From assembly GCA_963971425.1 (NCBI GenBank), contig OZ020516.1, positions 17,286,593 to 17,350,592 on the forward strand: 64,000 bases of DNA, given 5' to 3'. Numbering within the stretch: position 1 is the stretch's first letter; every line of letters begins with the position of its first letter. A program made the translations under genes and the position numbers. The notes beneath the pieces were generated by a model. The model ran no database searches. It was given only the letters and a program-made list of their open reading frames with translations, and was not told the DNA's origin. Shown one piece after another: positions 49,504-60,536 of this stretch. The DNA comes from Bryoerythrophyllum caledonicum (Eukaryota > Streptophyta > Bryopsida > Pottiales > Pottiaceae).

Positions 49504-50348
49504 TCATTGAAATGCCCCAACTTTGGAATTCCATTTTTGAGAACACCCAATTACAATGTTCTCAGCCAACGCAGTGGACCTAAATTCTCTAGGAACCGGA
49601 CATACGGGAAGGGGATGGTTACGGACATATTCGGCCATAGAGAGATTTGAGGAAAACATATTCTCGAGCCATGGAAGCATAGTGTTCATGAGAAACTTGT
49701 CCTTCAGGTCACCTGTCTACGTTTGAGGATGAATCACTCTGAACTCATCGTTGAGGAGGTTCTTCTCCGGGCTGTCGTCAATGAGCAATGTCAGACTGAG
49801 GTCTGCGTGGTCAACATATTTCTTGACGTTTTTAAGGTCTTTGAGCATGTACTTCTTCTCAACGTTGTTCCCCGCTCTCGGAAAGCTCGACTCCGTAATA
49901 TCAGATTGTGACATAACTGTTAGGTCATCTAGCTTTACAGTAGAACTACCCAAACCCACTTGTAACATGCTATCAACATTTTTCCTCATGGCGCAACTCC
50001 ATACCACGACAGTAGCCTTATTTGTCAGCACCTTCAGAAAATTTGCACACTCAGGTCTAGCGACAGTTTTACGCCCCTTATTGTACGATCTGTGAATCAT
50101 AAATCCATTCAAGTCCAGCACAACAGTGTACCGAGGTTGCCTTATCTTTGCTGATTTAGGGGCTGATTTAATGGTGGGTGCACTGAGTTTTCCTGCAGAA
50201 AACAAACGTTGCAAGAATGAGTCTCCAATACAGAAAACTAATAATAAGCAGTAGAATTGTCTAGAATCATACCTTCTCTAGAGGAACCAAAGCCCTTATG
50301 TACCACCGATAATGGAACCTTTTCACGACGTTGAACAGTCCCCGACAT
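49504..50348 (-). pseudogene. FCP1-like HAD phosphatase gene, two exons, one in-frame TAG
   Basis: Exon 1 50348-50273 (ATG at 50346-50348) ends AGAGAAG/GTATGA; intron 50272-50193 (80 bp); exon 2 starts CTGCAG/GAAAAC at 50192. Phases match (1/1) and the total is 255 codons ending TGA at 49504. The product has a short basic leader, then VVLDLNGFMIHRS (nucleophile Asp kept, second Asp replaced by Asn), RPECANFLKVL, TVVVWSCAMRKNVD, and LLIDDSPEKNLLN, the classical HAD motifs of the FCP1/SCP family that removes phosphate from protein Ser/Thr, such as the RNA polymerase II CTD. A TAG at 49717-49719 follows FRVIHPQT; the frame continues TGDLKDKFLMNTMLPWLE, typical of the family C-terminus. With a single lesion it could be a recent pseudogene, a readthrough case or a sequencing error. 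Confidence 0.75.
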
Positions 50349-50450
50349 CTCAACTACCCAACAAAAGGAGGTCAGTAGTGAAGAATGCACGATCGAAAAG
50401 CCATTCAGAATGCTTATACATTGCCAGCATTCGAGACAACAGTGCTCAAG

Positions 50451-50576
50451 GATAGTAGGATCCTACCATCCCATTGGAATCGTAGGATCCTACCATCCCA
50501 ATAGGAACGAAAAATACTACACTCCTCAAAGGAATCGTAAGATCCTACCATGGCCGTAAGGATCGCCGATCCTGAT
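50451..50576. repeat. GATC-palindrome cluster (4 copies)
   Basis: ATAGTAGGATCCTACCATCC, ATCGTAGGATCCTACCATCC, ATCGTAAGATCCTACCATGG and a diverged copy around GATCGCCGATC lie just upstream of the FCP1-like gene start. Confidence 0.8.
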
Positions 50577-50761
50577 ATCCCCTGAGGATAATAGTGTAAA
50601 CATAGAACATAAAAGATACACAAAAAACAACAAGATGGTAGAATTTAATAGCTCATACCTCCTGCAAAGGGTCTTGCATCGGTATGTTGTGCGGATGGAG
50701 GACCCTTTTCAGCAGCATCAGCCTCAACATCAGGTCTTGGGACGATCCTAAAGGTTGTTGG

Positions 50762-51427
50762 CTAAATTTCTTGACTGAAATTCAAAGGGTCATCCAAGTA
50801 GTCCTCAACAATAGGTGTATTCGAAACATTCCTAGGAGGGCTGAAGGCCTGTAGTGACTGACTAGCCTCCTCAAATATGCCTATGATAAGCTTCCTATCG
50901 AACGGCGCTTTACTTACTGGGGGTGAAACAGTCGGATCAATGTCCTGTAACGTAGCAAGTGTATTCGCGGCAGAGTGTTGCTCAAAATCCGTCGTAGTCT
51001 CCATGTCATGGCTGAAAGAAGGATGAGATGATGGTTCTAACTCCATCGGTGTAGGTCCGGACGACGGAGGATGAAGCACATCCGATCTTCTCGGCTTTAA
51101 AGGTGGTACATTCGTGACGGTCATCCTGGTTAGAGGAGCAAGTAACTCTTCCTCCACGAGCAACGACGCCTCCTCTTCTCTTCTTGTCCTTTCCTGATCT
51201 GGAACATAACTCACCTCCAGAAGTTCACCTCCTCGACAACTCAGGTCCTCATGGCACTCATCGGGCAATTCGTTAACTAGAGCCTGAAGGCTGCTATCTT
51301 CCTCTTCAAAAATTGTGTTGGCATTGACATGGTCGATATCATGCATAGGTGAATCGCCATGGCCATAGACATGCTCTGCCGCTGCTGAAGTAGATGACAC
51401 ATGATCGTCATGAGAAATTTGGAAAAG
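50762..51427 (-). CDS. Acidic, low-complexity last exon of the ParB/methylase-like gene (or separate gene)
   Basis: A 222-codon frame after a plausible CCGTAG acceptor near 51428. It is rich in Asp/Glu, Ser and Pro (IFEEEDSSLQALVNELPDE, RREEEASLLVEEELLAPL), with no catalytic motif, and ends FSQEI-stop 414 bp before the ATG of the FCP1-like gene. It looks like a disordered tail. Linkage to the upstream exons across ~620 bp is not proven. Confidence 0.4.
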   Translation of the reverse strand, partial: LFQISHDDHVSSTSAAAEHVYGHGDSPMHDIDHVNANTIFEEEDSSLQALVNELPDECHEDLSCRGGELLEVSYVPDQERTRREEEASLLVEEELLAPLTRMTVTNVPPLKPRRSDVLHPPSSGPTPMELEPSSHPSFSHDMETTTDFEQHSAANTLATLQDIDPTVSPPVSKAPFDRKLIIGIFEEASQSLQAFSPPRNVSNTPIVEDYLDDPLNFSQEI

Positions 51428-52457
51428 CTACGGCCATGAAATAAGGTCAGTCAAGTTCTTGTCCTAGTCGGGAACTACTAATGAAAAACTGAATATCAAG
51501 ATGGCTGAAAGGGGGTGTAGGACAAAGTGCTTTGTGCACCGAAGCATCTATGCATAACTACAACGATCAGAACCAGCTAAGAATAAGTCTCTACAACGAA
51601 AGACGAGCAGGGATAGGAGGATCTTACGATCCTAAAGCACTCTTCGAGTAGTAACTGATGACTATATCGCGTAAAATGGATCCATCAATACATATATTCC
51701 AAGTTCTATAAACTAGAGGCGGAGCAATGTTATTCATACCGGCGGCTCCGAAGATGAAGTACGCAGATGCTGATCATGAACTTCCTCAGTTCCCAACATG
51801 GAGTTGGGATATGATGATGAATACAACAAATATGAAAATAGAAAATTAACCACAGTACATTCACCTTGATCAGTTCATATGGTTATTGTTATATACAATT
51901 GTCCTAGAAACAGTTTGTCCGTTGACAGAGATAAAAATAAGCGTGTGTATCATATAATGGTCGCCTCATGGGCACCGGTTTGTGTAGAAGAGGGAGGAGT
52001 CAAGTTGATCTGCTCCTGGTTTTGCAACTACAATCTTCGATGAGTCTTGGACCTGCCCAAACGCCTATCGTCCCAAGGCGGATCCTCCTCTTCGATGTCC
52101 TCTGCCTCCACATCAGTGGCCTTCTCGGAGGGTGCCTTGTCCGAGTCACTCTCGGAGTTGGATACGGGTATGACCTTCTTCTTGCCTCTTGCGATCTTCT
52201 TTTTCTTCCTCTCGCTCACAATCAAGGCTGCCATGGCAGGTACGGCTATTGCCAGCGTTTGAGCACTTTCCCAGATATCGTTCGCTGTCTCATTGGCTCT
52301 CGTCACTTCATCCCTGGAGAAGACGACTTCGATGACTTGTGCTCCTTTAGTCTGCAACAGAGAGTAGTAGGCTGTATTAGATGACAGAAAACAGATTCAT
52401 ACGATGTAAAGATATCGTGGAAAGAGAACTTGAACGAACTGAGGGATGAGGTAAAGA

Positions 52458-52482
52458 GATTGTAGGATCCTACGGTCATCTT
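52458..52482. repeat. GATC palindrome inside an intron
   Basis: ATTGTAGGATCCTACGGTCA lies within intron 52352-52484 of the ParB/methylase-like gene. A single further copy (ATAGGAGGATCTTACGATCC) is at 51612-51632. Confidence 0.8.
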
Positions 52483-53977
52483 ACCAGGCCAATCCAGGTA
52501 ATCGAAGGACCCCCCCCGATGTTGACAATAAGATTGTTTGGAGCCCCCAATGTGCCCAGCAACTTGCTAACCGCGTCGATATTGAAATTGGCATAAGAAT
52601 ATTGGGCCCATTGTTTGGGAGCATCCTCGAAATCTACTGCGGATATCACTGTTTCGAACGGCATCTCATTCCCAGAAGTTGATCGGAAGCACAGTGCTTC
52701 AACCGAACTGAAGTCGTTCCCGTATACAAAGTTAAAATACAAGGGCAACATTGGTTCAGGAGATGAAGGACTCACAAAGCCATCCGTCCTGTGGGATATA
52801 TAGTAAGTGGGGGTGTAAAACCAGGGTAGCGTTTGTGTAGCGACCGCGCCCCTCTTAGCTACACCGTTGGCAACATCCACCATTCCAACCCGATCTGTGA
52901 TAAACACACATGGATAACGGACCCTCTTGAACTGGTTATCATCCTTATGCTCCATGGCCTGTAGAGTACGCAAAACCTGTTCCATGATTGAAGAATCAAG
53001 TTTTCTTTTCTCTTTGCGATTGACAAAGTAGTACACCATAACCACTGTCGCGTCTTTCTTTGTCCATTGCAGCATCTGGTCACTGCCCAATAGTAGAATC
53101 TTTGCCACGTCTCCAGATTTCCTGTTCATCCAGGCAGATTTATATTTCGCACAAAGCGACGATCCGGATGAGGTTGGAGCACTCTCAGCTCGATTCTCCT
53201 TGATGGCCTTCTGATGATCAAAGAGCATCTTTAGAATAGTTGGATAGTCATCCTCCTTGTTTGAGGGGGCTAAGGCGGATCCTCGCTTCAAGAAGAAGCG
53301 CTCTCCAGCAGAGTCCTTAATAACCTTCTCAAACCACGTTTCGATGGTGGCTTCAGTGACCTTGTACTCCGATGTAGCCTTAACATAATCATCCTCAGAA
53401 TACGAGGCTTCCTTCAATGTCTTACACCTCAGGGGCTTCTTACAGAAGTAGTGCATGAACTCATTCTTAATGAGTCTATGATTCTTCTCAGTCTGACATG
53501 CCTTCTCAAGGCCTTGAAGGACGGGTACCTTCTTCGCCGACTTCGTCGACTTCACCGAGACTTTCTTCGCCATCACCAACTTGGCCATCTTCTCGATGTC
53601 ACTATCCCACATGAAATAAGGTGGCATCAAGTCGTTCTGCTTTAGAGCCCTCGCTTGGTATCGCTTCTGCTTCAAACGCTCCTTCCTCGACCTATCCTCG
53701 TTGTCCTCGACGTCATCTGCAGAGTCCTCATCAACACCTGAGACAAAGCTTGAAGTTACCCCGAATGTGTCGGGAAGAAATCCAAGTACCCACCTCTCCT
53801 GGATCTGTAACCAAATCTGGAAAATAGGCTTCGAAACAAATAGAAGAGGATATTCTGGGATTCCTGTGTTGTTGTCTTCAACGATCTTTGAATCCGAGTT
53901 GGAAAACAGTGTCGGAAGTTTATCAGACCAGGCCTGCAAGGATATGGGGAGTGAGAAGTTAAACACAGAAATTTGGA

Positions 53978-54046
53978 GATAGTAGGATCCTATGATCCTG
54001 ACGACCATGTCGTTATTTGAGTTGGAATCGTAAGATCCTACGATCA
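53978..54046. repeat. Two GATC palindromes inside an intron
   Basis: ATAGTAGGATCCTATGATCC and ATCGTAAGATCCTACGATCA sit in the 180-bp intron 53934-54113. Confidence 0.85.
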
Positions 54047-55557
54047 GTCTATACCTTGTATATGAATCGGTAAGTTAAACATTAACGTGATGGATAATGT
54101 TTCAATGACTCACCTTGAACTCATTGGAGTGTGCCAATCCATTCTTGGATGGAGCTGGACTACCGGCTGAAACCCATCTCTTACGCACAAGACCCAGCAG
54201 GGTTAGATAGTTGCCCTCTGATCTAACGCCAGCAAGATCTTGGTTGAGGACCCTCGAGTAGTATAGCATCAAGTTCCAGTCCTTGGGATCCTGCCAGACG
54301 ATTGTTATGATGAACCTCTTGGCATCTCTCTCATCTTCTTCCGAAAGACTATCCTCTTCAATGAGGACTCTGTACACAGCCACACAATGTTGCCCACCTA
54401 TAACCACATAGTGTGTGTTTGGGCCGATGTCCTTCAGTGTTGGTTGCTCCTTGAAAAACTCGTATGCATTGTATGCCACGTCCTTGAAATCTTCTTTCCA
54501 GACTGGATAATGTCCCTTCATTGGCATCACGTACAGATGTTGCAGTGATACCTGAAATGTCATCGTGCGCTTCTGGTCAATGAGCTGTAATACTTGCTTC
54601 TTATGCAGTGGTCAATAAACGACAGTACCGGCAGGAGCTCGGTGAAGGCGGTCAATGTCCACTACCAGATCAGCGGGGTTCTCCGGGGACACCTTCATTG
54701 GCTTCTTACCAAAAATATGGAGTTTCGAGAACTCTCTTTCATATAGAGTCATCACAAGCTGCAGCTCTTTTGCGGTTTTCCCTGCGACGGTCTTGCTCGT
54801 CATCCCCACAGTACATTGCCTTGGCTAGTGTCAGTTCGTCCACCTTGGGGTCCGACTTCTTCCCCTGTGACTTCTTCTTTGGCGGCCCCTCCACCGCAAG
54901 AAGTGAAGACAACCGCTTCTTCTTAGGAGGTGTAGGCGGAGCTGATTTCTGTCGGTCTCTATTGTACAAATCTCGATTCGCCTATAACTCCTTCCAGCCT
55001 TAGACAATCCTTCGAACGTCGGGATAAAAATTCGATATAGCGAATCCCCAGTCCTTGACCGATACGTTTAGTGCAAGAACCAAATCTACTTTGTCAATGA
55101 CTAAGCCATACACCCTGGAACAGCCCGAACTCGCCACAAACTCGAAGATGACAATTACAAAAATGGTGGCGGTGAGGTGCACTAACTCTAGTACTTCCAT
55201 GTTCATCGTTGATAATTTGTATGAAGGACCTCCAGAAGTTGCGGCATTTGTAATAGCCAACACTGGCGCAATCAGAATGTTCTTTTGCTTCCAATCAAGT
55301 GTCCAATGAAGACCCCATTCCACAACCTTGTCAGCCATAAAGAAAGCGGTGGGCTCAGGATCACTAACTAGATTACATTCTACGCTCCTCAGCCCACACG
55401 AAACAGCATCATAGAGGTTCACAGGACACCAGTCGAGGTTCACGTCTTTGACTTCGATGATGTTTTCCCTAACCATACCAATGCATAATTTTAGTAGTCA
55501 TAAAAGGAACTCAGGTGTCAACGGTTTCCTTTCAAATCACGGGCAACCATCTAACTC

Positions 55558-55953
55558 AGGATCGTAAGATCCTACCATCCTAAAAAGTATGGTTAGTTCA
55601 TACAGACCTTAGGGGGATCGTAAGATCTTACGATCCTATTCTACAATGGATACAGAAGAAGTTGTGATAACTAGAGTACACTGTGAAATGGATCGTAGGA
55701 TCTTACTATCTTCGAGGGGACCTTTAGTTCAAGCAGACCTGAGGGATTGCGAAAGATCATATGATCCTTCAAGGGGACAGTAAGATCTTACGATCCTGGA
55801 CGGGATAGTAAGATCTAACGATTCTGATTGGGATCGTAAGATCTTACGACCCTGAAAGGGATCGTATGATCTTACGATCCTCATGGGGATCGTAAGATCC
55901 TACCATCCTCATGACGATGGTAGGATCTTACAATCCCCTTGAGGATCGTATGA
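55558..55953. repeat. Dense GATC-palindrome array (about 10 copies)
   Basis: GGGATCGTAAGATCTTACGATCC-type motifs recur roughly every 25-60 bp, with centres AGATCT, GGATCT or AGATCC and arms ATCGTA/TACGAT. It lies in the large first intron of the ParB/methylase-like gene. Confidence 0.9.
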
Positions 55954-56129
55954 ACTTCAGGTGCACTTCAGCACCAATGTACAACTTATGATAACTTTAT
56001 GTGAAAACAATGTACAATAGATCTAAATTCTATCGATCGTGAAAAGTTTGCATACCATACACAATAACCCTAAATTGCACATAAGACTACAAGGGATTAA
56101 CATACGATTCAGTAAAATTCGAGGAGTGT

Positions 56130-56620
56130 TATGACATTCATGACATACTACAAAGCTTGTAAACGTGAGTATGAGTACCAAAGCTAGAATACCATTCACA
56201 TCATTCAACAGAGCTTGTAAACGAGAACATGGAAAGCCTTAGTAGAAAAAAATTCAAAAGATTGTACAGATCTAGCAAACTTTACCTGAATCCTAAAGCT
56301 GAAAACATTCAGCACATACTATGCACCTTGTAAACCTAACATGAAAACCTCAATCTGACAATCATTCATAACATAATATGCACCTTGTAAACCTAACATG
56401 AACACCTGAATCTAATAATCATTCATAACATACTACGCACCTTAAAAACTGAACATGAAAACCAAAATCTGACAATCATTCATAACATACCACGCACCTT
56501 GTAAACCTAATACGAACACCTGAATCTGACAATCATTCATCACATACTACGCAGCTTGTAAACCTAACATGAAAACTAGAATTTGACAATCATTCATATC
56601 ATACTACAAATCATCTAAAC
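56130..56620. repeat. 57-bp minisatellite in intron 1
   Basis: The unit TTGTAAACCTAACATGAAAA...ATCTGACAATCATTCATAAC...ACTACGCACC is seen five times between 56329 and 56620, with diverged units back to ~56130. Confidence 0.85.
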
Positions 56621-56711
56621 CAGAACGCGAAAAAGAAAAATTTAGCATCATTGAAAGGATAGAAACTTACGGGTCACTCCAGTCGCTTGCATTGCCGGAT
56701 GGGCCTGTCAT

Positions 56712-57440
56712 CCTCGTGAATTGGTTGCCCTACACGCTAGATGAGACGTCGTGTTAGAAGCTCATAAGTCACAGCAACAACACCTATTCAATGTCAAAAA
56801 AAATCGATAGTTGAAGAACTCCGAACACTTTCATTCTCCTTACAAACATCCTCAGCTGCACAAAGACCTAAAAACACCGAATTTCTAATACATATCAACT
56901 GACCACAGTTTCTAAGAAGAAAATTCTTACCTCGAAGTATTGTTTCTTTCAAGGCGCCGCACTCTTTCGTAACGTCGCGTCCGCCAATCGCACCGATTTG
57001 AAGTTGAAACGCACTCACACGCACACTACTTTCACACCGCTCACAGCGCTCACAGACGCGCATACAGTCACGGTAATCACAACAAATCACAACAAATCAC
57101 AAGACACAAAACAAGAAAACTGAGACGAAAACAAGAACCTGAAGGAAGAGGGGAGGAGGGAGGGGGAGAGACAACGAAAAGTGTCATTGATGGTCGGACA
57201 ACTCCTCCACGACGGCTGAGTGGCCGTCTACATCAAGCTGTAATGATGCTTGAGTCATCATTACTATACGGTGAAGACTAATACGTCTAATCAAGAATTC
57301 AATTTTAATTCAGAGTTTGGAGCTAAAAATTAAATTAAATAACAAGTTCTTTAGACTTCACTTCGTATGATATTCTTGCACTACACAAGCTCTAAATCTC
57401 TTAACATTGTCTTAAGCATGAGGTTAGTTCCCTACACACC
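56712..57440. other. Upstream region of the ParB/methylase-like gene
   Basis: No further coding exon recognised. A purine-rich run (GAGGGGAGGAGGGAGGGGGAG) lies near 57150, pyrimidine-rich on the gene's strand. The 98-codon minus frame 57090-56794 has no family signature. Confidence 0.35.
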
Positions 57441-57447
57441 AATTTTT

Positions 57448-58525
57448 TTGATTCCACTTCGTTCTATTCAATCTTTCATTAGAATTATTCTTTCTATTTT
57501 TTGATTCCACTTATTTCTATTCAATCTTTCATTAGACTTATTCTTTATGCCATTTTTTTATTCCACTTATTTCTATTCAATCTTTCATTCTATTTCTTTA
57601 TTCTGTTTTTTTATTCCACTTCTTTCTATTCAATCTTTCATTCTATTTTTTTATTCTATTTTTTTATTCCAATTCTTTCTATTCAATCTTTCATTAGACT
57701 TATTCTTTATTCTATTTTTTTATTCCACTTATTTCTATTCAATCTTACATTCTATTTCTTTATTCTATTTTTTAATTCCACTTCTTTCTATTCAATCTTT
57801 CATTCTATTTCTTTCTTTTTCTTTTTCATTCTAGATATTTCTATTCAATCTTTCATTAGACTTATTCTTTCTATTTTTTGATTCCACTTATTTCTATTCA
57901 GTCTTTCATGAGAATTAATCTTTACGCTATTTTTTGATTCCTCTTATTTCTATTCAATCTTTCATTCTATTTCTTTATTCTATTTTTTTATTCCACTTAT
58001 TTCTATTCAATCCTTCATTCTATTTTGTTATTTTTCTTTTTCATTCTAGATATTTCTATTCAATCTTTCATTAGACTTATTCTTTCTATTTTTTTATTCC
58101 ACTTATTTCTATTCAATCTTTCATTAGACTTATTCTTTATGCTATTTTTTGATTCCTCTTATTTCTATTCAATCTTTCATTCTATTTCTTTATTCTATTT
58201 TTTGATTCCACTTCTTTCTATTCAATCTTTCATTCTATTTCTTTCTTTTTCTTTTTCATTCTAGATATTTCTATTCAATCTTTCATTAGAATTATTCTTT
58301 CTATTTTTTGATTCCACTTATTTCTATGTAATCTTTCATGTGACTTAATCTTTATTCTATTTTTTTATTCCACTTCTTTCAACTCAATCTTTCATGAGAC
58401 TTAATCTTTATTCTATTTTTTGATTCCACTTCTTTCTATTCAATCTTTCATTCTATTTCTTTATTCTATTTTTTGATTCCACTTCTTTCTACTCAATCTT
58501 TCATTAGACTTATTCTTTATTCTAT
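57448..58525. repeat. T-rich satellite, ~54-bp period, about 20 units
   Basis: The units contain TTTTTTGATTCCACTTATTT, CTATTCAATCTTTCATTAGA and CTTATTCTTTAT. Higher-order variation is visible, with some units short and some carrying CTTTTTCATTCTAGATATTT. Phe/Ser-rich open frames across it are artefacts of the repeat. Confidence 0.92.
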
Positions 58526-59758
58526 GGTCGGACAAAATTATTTGATGAAACAATACATGGCACTCAAGGAATTGGCAATACATACATTTACTATGTGTTG
58601 AAATTCATTGTTATTGAAGGATAAATACAACTTGATCATTGTTAATTCAAATTTCACATACAAGGTCTAGGAATTGATGTGTAGTCTACAATAGTTATAA
58701 TTCCCTATAATTGTGTTGAGCTTGGTCCACAAACACATGACAATTTTATTTTAGATCATTAGTGCACCTAGGTTTAGGGTTGAGAAGTTGCAAAATGGTC
58801 ATGTTATTTACATGTATGGTGTCATATTTAAGCATGATAAGCTTTAGATATTGAAATGACCCCCAAATGAAAGATTTTAGTTGAATCTCCAATCCAAAGG
58901 TGCATGTCTTGCTATAGTCTAATAGGTTAATGATTGTAACCATGACGAATTGTCGTATGTTCATGATTACTACTGAAACACATGTGTTCTTCATGATCAT
59001 TGGACGTTCCCACAATTCAAGAACAATTTCACTAATATATTTTATCTTGTCTCCGTTGTTGTCATTTTCCGTCTTGAATAATTACATTCAAAGTGGCACT
59101 CATATAGCTCTCCACGTCCTTGAAAATGATTGTGATTCTAACCCCGCCAAGGATTCAACCTGTTCTTGATGTACTTCCCGCTTTCTTTAGATCAAGAAGA
59201 GGTTGCTCTGCTTTTAGTGTTCAAGCATTACAAGTTCATGTCCAACAGAGTTAGAATCTGAGAGAGTTGTATTTGCCCAAGAATTGAGAGCATTGTGTTT
59301 GTTTTGAAGACACTTGGAGTATGAGAGCATCAGTAATGCGGTATCGTCTTTGTGTTTAGTCGAGCTTGGGCTTCACCTACTTCGACACCTCTTCGTCATG
59401 TTCTGTCAAGCTTAGGTAGCGAGCTTTAAGCTGTAAGCTCATCTTAACCTTCAGGTCAATGTGAGCGTCACAATCATGTCGATCTGAGCTTCTCAAGTTG
59501 ATCGAGCGCTTCATTGCTGCCCCGCTGCCAGTATTGATCCATCTCTCTCCGGTTCCATCACAATCTACGATACTGTCTCCTTCCTCCACTTTGTACGCAT
59601 TAGGGTTTTCAAATATTTTGGAAATGCAAGTGCCGCGGTGGTTTTCAAAGTTGATGCTGTTGTAAGTGAGTCAGAATCATAGATTCTAAACTAATTTTAA
59701 TTGTGAAAGTGCCGCGGTGGTTTGTAAAGTATTTGTTGTTTTAAATTAGTCAATATCA
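58526..59758. other. Intergenic; small direct repeat at its end
   Basis: GTGCCGCGGTGGTTT occurs at ~59630 and ~59709, each followed by related text; the second copy is interrupted by the LINE micro-copy. No gene recognised. Confidence 0.5.
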
Positions 59759-59858
59759 GAAGAAGAAGAAGAAGAAGAAGAACGCCGGTCCCCGTAAAAG
59801 GGGGCCGGCGTGAGTAAAGTGTCCGTTCATTCCACCACTAAGTCCATGCCCACCGGGC
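59759..59858 (-). mobile_element. LINE 3'-end micro-copy (100 bp) with 12-bp target-site duplication
   Basis: On the minus strand it starts GCCCGGTGGGCATGGACTTA, exactly in the 5' hairpin, and ends in (TTC)8. TAGTCAATATCA flanks it at 59747-59758 and 59859-59870. Nearly identical to the LINE terminus at 34.7 kb, so a young insertion. Confidence 0.93.
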
Positions 59859-59982
59859 TAGTCAATATCATATTCTATAAACTACTCATACTTGTGGTGG
59901 AAACAACTGTTGCCATTGCTTAAATGAACTGGTTCAGTAGCTATTACTGTGTCCCTAAACGTACTTTCCATACAGTCATGAT

Positions 59983-60423
59983 GATCGTACGATTTTGGGT
60001 GGTCCTATGATAATATGATATATCGGATGATCGTAGGATAGTATTATCCTTGAGGATCAGTCAGGGGTCATGTTAAGATCGTATGATCCTATGATCTATT
60101 TCGTGGTGGATGAAAACGGGCTTTGAGGGCAGCCGAGTATTCTGGAAGATCGTAGGATCTTACTATCACCGAGGATCGAACTCGGGTTCTGGAATGATCG
60201 TAGGATCTTACGATCTCTTTGGTTCGGTATCAAACGAGGACTGTGGATGTTGCAGATAATCTTGGATGATCGTAGGATCTTATTGTCGCGTAGGATTGTT
60301 TAGGAGTTACCGAACAATCATAGGATCTTACGATCGCTTTGGTGATACTCTGGGGTGATCGCAGAACTTGGAAATTAGGGGTGAGCATGAAATCATGGTT
60401 CATCATAGGATCTTACGATCTAG
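59983..60423. repeat. GATC-palindrome cluster (about 9 copies)
   Basis: ATGATCGTAGGATCTTACGATC-type motifs recur about every 40-70 bp upstream of the DUF7869-type gene. Two more lie in its intron at 61931-61980. Confidence 0.88.
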
Positions 60424-60536
60424 TGTCATCACGCTTGATCTGTAGATTTGTCTCTTACGATTTTTTATTCATCAGGAGAACGAAGACCAGGGTTGATCGA
60501 AGGTTTACTGGATCCTTTTCTCTTCGGTTGCCTTTG

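Larger units (their letters stand above)
50762..56711 (-). pseudogene. Multi-exon ParB-like plus DNA methyltransferase-like fusion gene, decayed
   Basis: Proposed exons: 56711-56671 (ATG start; donor ACCC/GTAAGT), 55468-54114, 53933-52485 (483 codons), 52351 to ~52053, ~51427-50762. Introns 56670-55469, 54113-53934 and 52484-52352 have GT-AG ends and matching phases. Exon 2 holds an unrecognised N-terminal domain, a Lys-rich stretch (PPKKKR), then a ParB/sulfiredoxin-fold-like segment ending HYVVIGGQHCVAVYRVL. Exon 3 ends LIVNIGGGPSITW and continues across the intron as GAQVIEVVFSRDE, a SAM-binding motif I plus acidic strand 2. ParB followed by a methylase with motif I near the end is the order of bacterial/phage ParB-methylase fusions (beta-class N6A/N4C). 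I could not find a clean DPPY motif. Lesions: TAA 55000-55002, TAG 54982-54984, a frameshift near 54810, TGA 54612-54614. Function is inference. Confidence 0.5.

Noticed and set aside
57501..58264. Open frames of 79-126 codons rich in Phe, Ser and Tyr, looking like membrane proteins
   Set aside because: They are translations of the T-rich ~54-bp satellite; the frames repeat with the unit and have no independent evidence.
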